The notes beneath the pieces were generated by a model. That model was given only the letters and a program-made list of their open reading frames with translations. It was not told the origin of the DNA and did no database searches. 64,000 nucleotides of DNA from Lathyrus oleraceus (Eukaryota; Streptophyta; Magnoliopsida; Fabales; Fabaceae), in assembly GCF_024323335.1 (NCBI RefSeq), contig NC_066580.1, positions 90,086,547 through 90,150,546 on the forward strand, written 5' to 3'. A program made the position numbers and the translations under genes. Numbering within the stretch: position 1 is the stretch's first letter; every line of letters starts with the position of its first letter. This document shows, piece after piece, positions 63,601 through 64,000 of this stretch.

Positions 63601-64000
63601 GGTATCGATTGTCTCTCTTTTTGGTTAGTCACCATTTATATACCCAGTAACCGGTATCTCTGGTGTCTTTTCCTTTCGAGTGTATTATTCACGGTCTGCC
63701 GGTAATGAATAATATATCTCATGCGCTCTTTAGTTGGAATCCTTTGTTGATTTTCCCCAACTGAGCAAGATTCGTATTCTTTGTAGAATCGAATAGCCAT
63801 CCTTTAACCAGTTTGTGTTTTGGATGATGAGTGTTTTGGAAGTGAAAACCAATTCACGTTTTCGGTAGATCACCTATTATATGCCCAGTAACCGGTATCT
63901 CTGGTGTTTCTTACCATGCGAGTTTATTATCTACGTTCTGACGGTAATAGATAATATATCTCATGCGAGTATCTTATCCACGGTCTGCCGGTAATGGATA
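60601..64000 (+). other. Ogre-B 3' untranslated region
   Basis: At least 3.4 kb without a credible gene. The first 250 bp match Ogre-D. From about 61000 on, the sequence is rich in pyrimidines and in TTCCCCAG or TCCTCAG phrases, many of which would pass as splice acceptors. The ORFs here (61109-61351, 61896-62147, 62563-63036 and others) match no retrotransposon protein. From 62740 to the end, short repeats with inverted arms dominate. Confidence 0.8.
62740..64000 (+). repeat. Repeats with inverted arms at the end of the Ogre-B 3' UTR
   Basis: Three recurring modules are seen. One is ACCCAGTAACCGGTA with variants (62745, 62848, 62978, 63376, 63642, 63881). The second is GATAATTGCCGGATGCTTGC plus AATTTATC (63105, 63221, 63539), a stem-loop. 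The third is TATTATTCA, a CGGTCTGCCGGTAA loop, and TGAATAATA (63412, 63683, 63926, 63974), with arms that change in step. Spacing of the third is about 271, 243 and 48 bp. The array runs off the window. Confidence 0.75.

Larger units (their letters stand above)
42386..64000 (+). mobile_element. Ogre-B, Ogre-type retrotransposon, 3' end off window
   Basis: The only Ogre here with all coding regions: 5' LTR (42386-50569), PBS, leader, ORF1, gag-protease, candidate intron, RT, RNase H, aRNase H and integrase, then a long 3' UTR. The 3' LTR start (TGTAAGACCCC) is not found before 64000. Two single-base frameshifts interrupt pol (near 58113 and 60095). It is the youngest layer, lying inside the Athila-2 LTR. 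With an 8.2-kb LTR the full element would exceed 29 kb, very large even for Ogre. Confidence 0.9.

Noticed and set aside
61109..63705. Many short plus-strand ORFs after the Ogre-B pol
   Set aside because: Pyrimidine-rich sequence has few stops on this strand. The products are hydrophobic low-complexity runs and match no retrotransposon or host protein.
63105..64000. CRISPR-like alternation of repeats and spacers at the window end
   Set aside because: Spacing is irregular, the units are diverged, and the context is a plant retrotransposon 3' UTR; no cas genes exist.
63000..64000. 3' LTR start of Ogre-B
   Set aside because: I looked for TGTAAGACCCC preceded by a purine tract in 60377-64000 and did not find it; the 3' LTR must lie beyond the window.

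Overview
The window is intergenic plant DNA made almost wholly of LTR retrotransposons. I find no host gene, no tRNA or rRNA gene, and nothing prokaryotic. Most of it is Ogre-type (Ty3/gypsy, Tat lineage) elements. Their signs are an LTR start TGTAAGACCCC seen five times, very long LTRs, a tRNA-Arg-type primer-binding site, an extra ORF before gag, an intron between protease and reverse transcriptase, and a second RNase H before integrase. Two Athila-type (Ty3/gypsy) elements lie between them, plus one LTR that looks Ty1/copia. Ogre abundance of this kind suggests a legume, probably tribe Fabeae (Pisum, Vicia, Lathyrus); that is inference.

The layout is the left half of a nested stack. Each new element starts exactly at an LTR terminus inside the one before it, and none of the interrupted elements resumes before base 64000. 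The order is: X, a decayed Tat-type element on the minus strand (1-4396); Ogre-D, a deletion derivative (4397-13801); Athila-1 on the minus strand (13802-21145), inserted in the 3' LTR of Ogre-D; a copia-like LTR (21146-21949), inside Athila-1 pol; Ogre-C, LTR part only (21950-26072); Ogre-A, LTR plus PBS plus leader (26073-31619), inside the Ogre-C LTR; Athila-2 on the minus strand, nearly complete (31620-42385), inside the Ogre-A leader; and Ogre-B (42386 to the end), inside the Athila-2 5' LTR. LTR divergence judged by eye fits this order: roughly 6% for Ogre-D (outer) and about 1.4% for Athila-2 (inner).

Ogre-B is the best coding copy. It has an 8.2-kb 5' LTR, PBS, leader, ORF1, gag-protease, a 279-nt candidate intron, and RT-RNase H-aRNase H-integrase broken by two single-base frameshifts. 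Its 3' UTR exceeds 3.6 kb and its 3' LTR lies outside the window. Athila-2 keeps one gag-pol frame of 1762 codons with four nonsense codons. Athila-1 keeps a frameshifted pol end and two downstream ORFs. Ogre-D has lost everything from mid-LTR to RNase H but keeps an unbroken integrase frame.

The most interesting signals are non-coding. Directly after the integrase stop, both Ogre-D and Ogre-B carry three consecutive stem-loops. They share a layout (outer stem, lower stem, CCC/GGG stem, often a GNRA loop, then a GGCAAAAAT-type linker) and show compensatory changes between units and between elements. Other structured candidates are a palindrome-in-loop hairpin after the PBS, a 21-nt inverted repeat in the leader, a small covarying hairpin after the LTR TATA box, and covarying hairpins in 3' UTR tandem repeats. 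Athila-1 also has TGACG palindrome arrays upstream of TATA boxes both in its LTR and, internally, before its last ORF. All alignments here were made by eye; no search or folding program was run.
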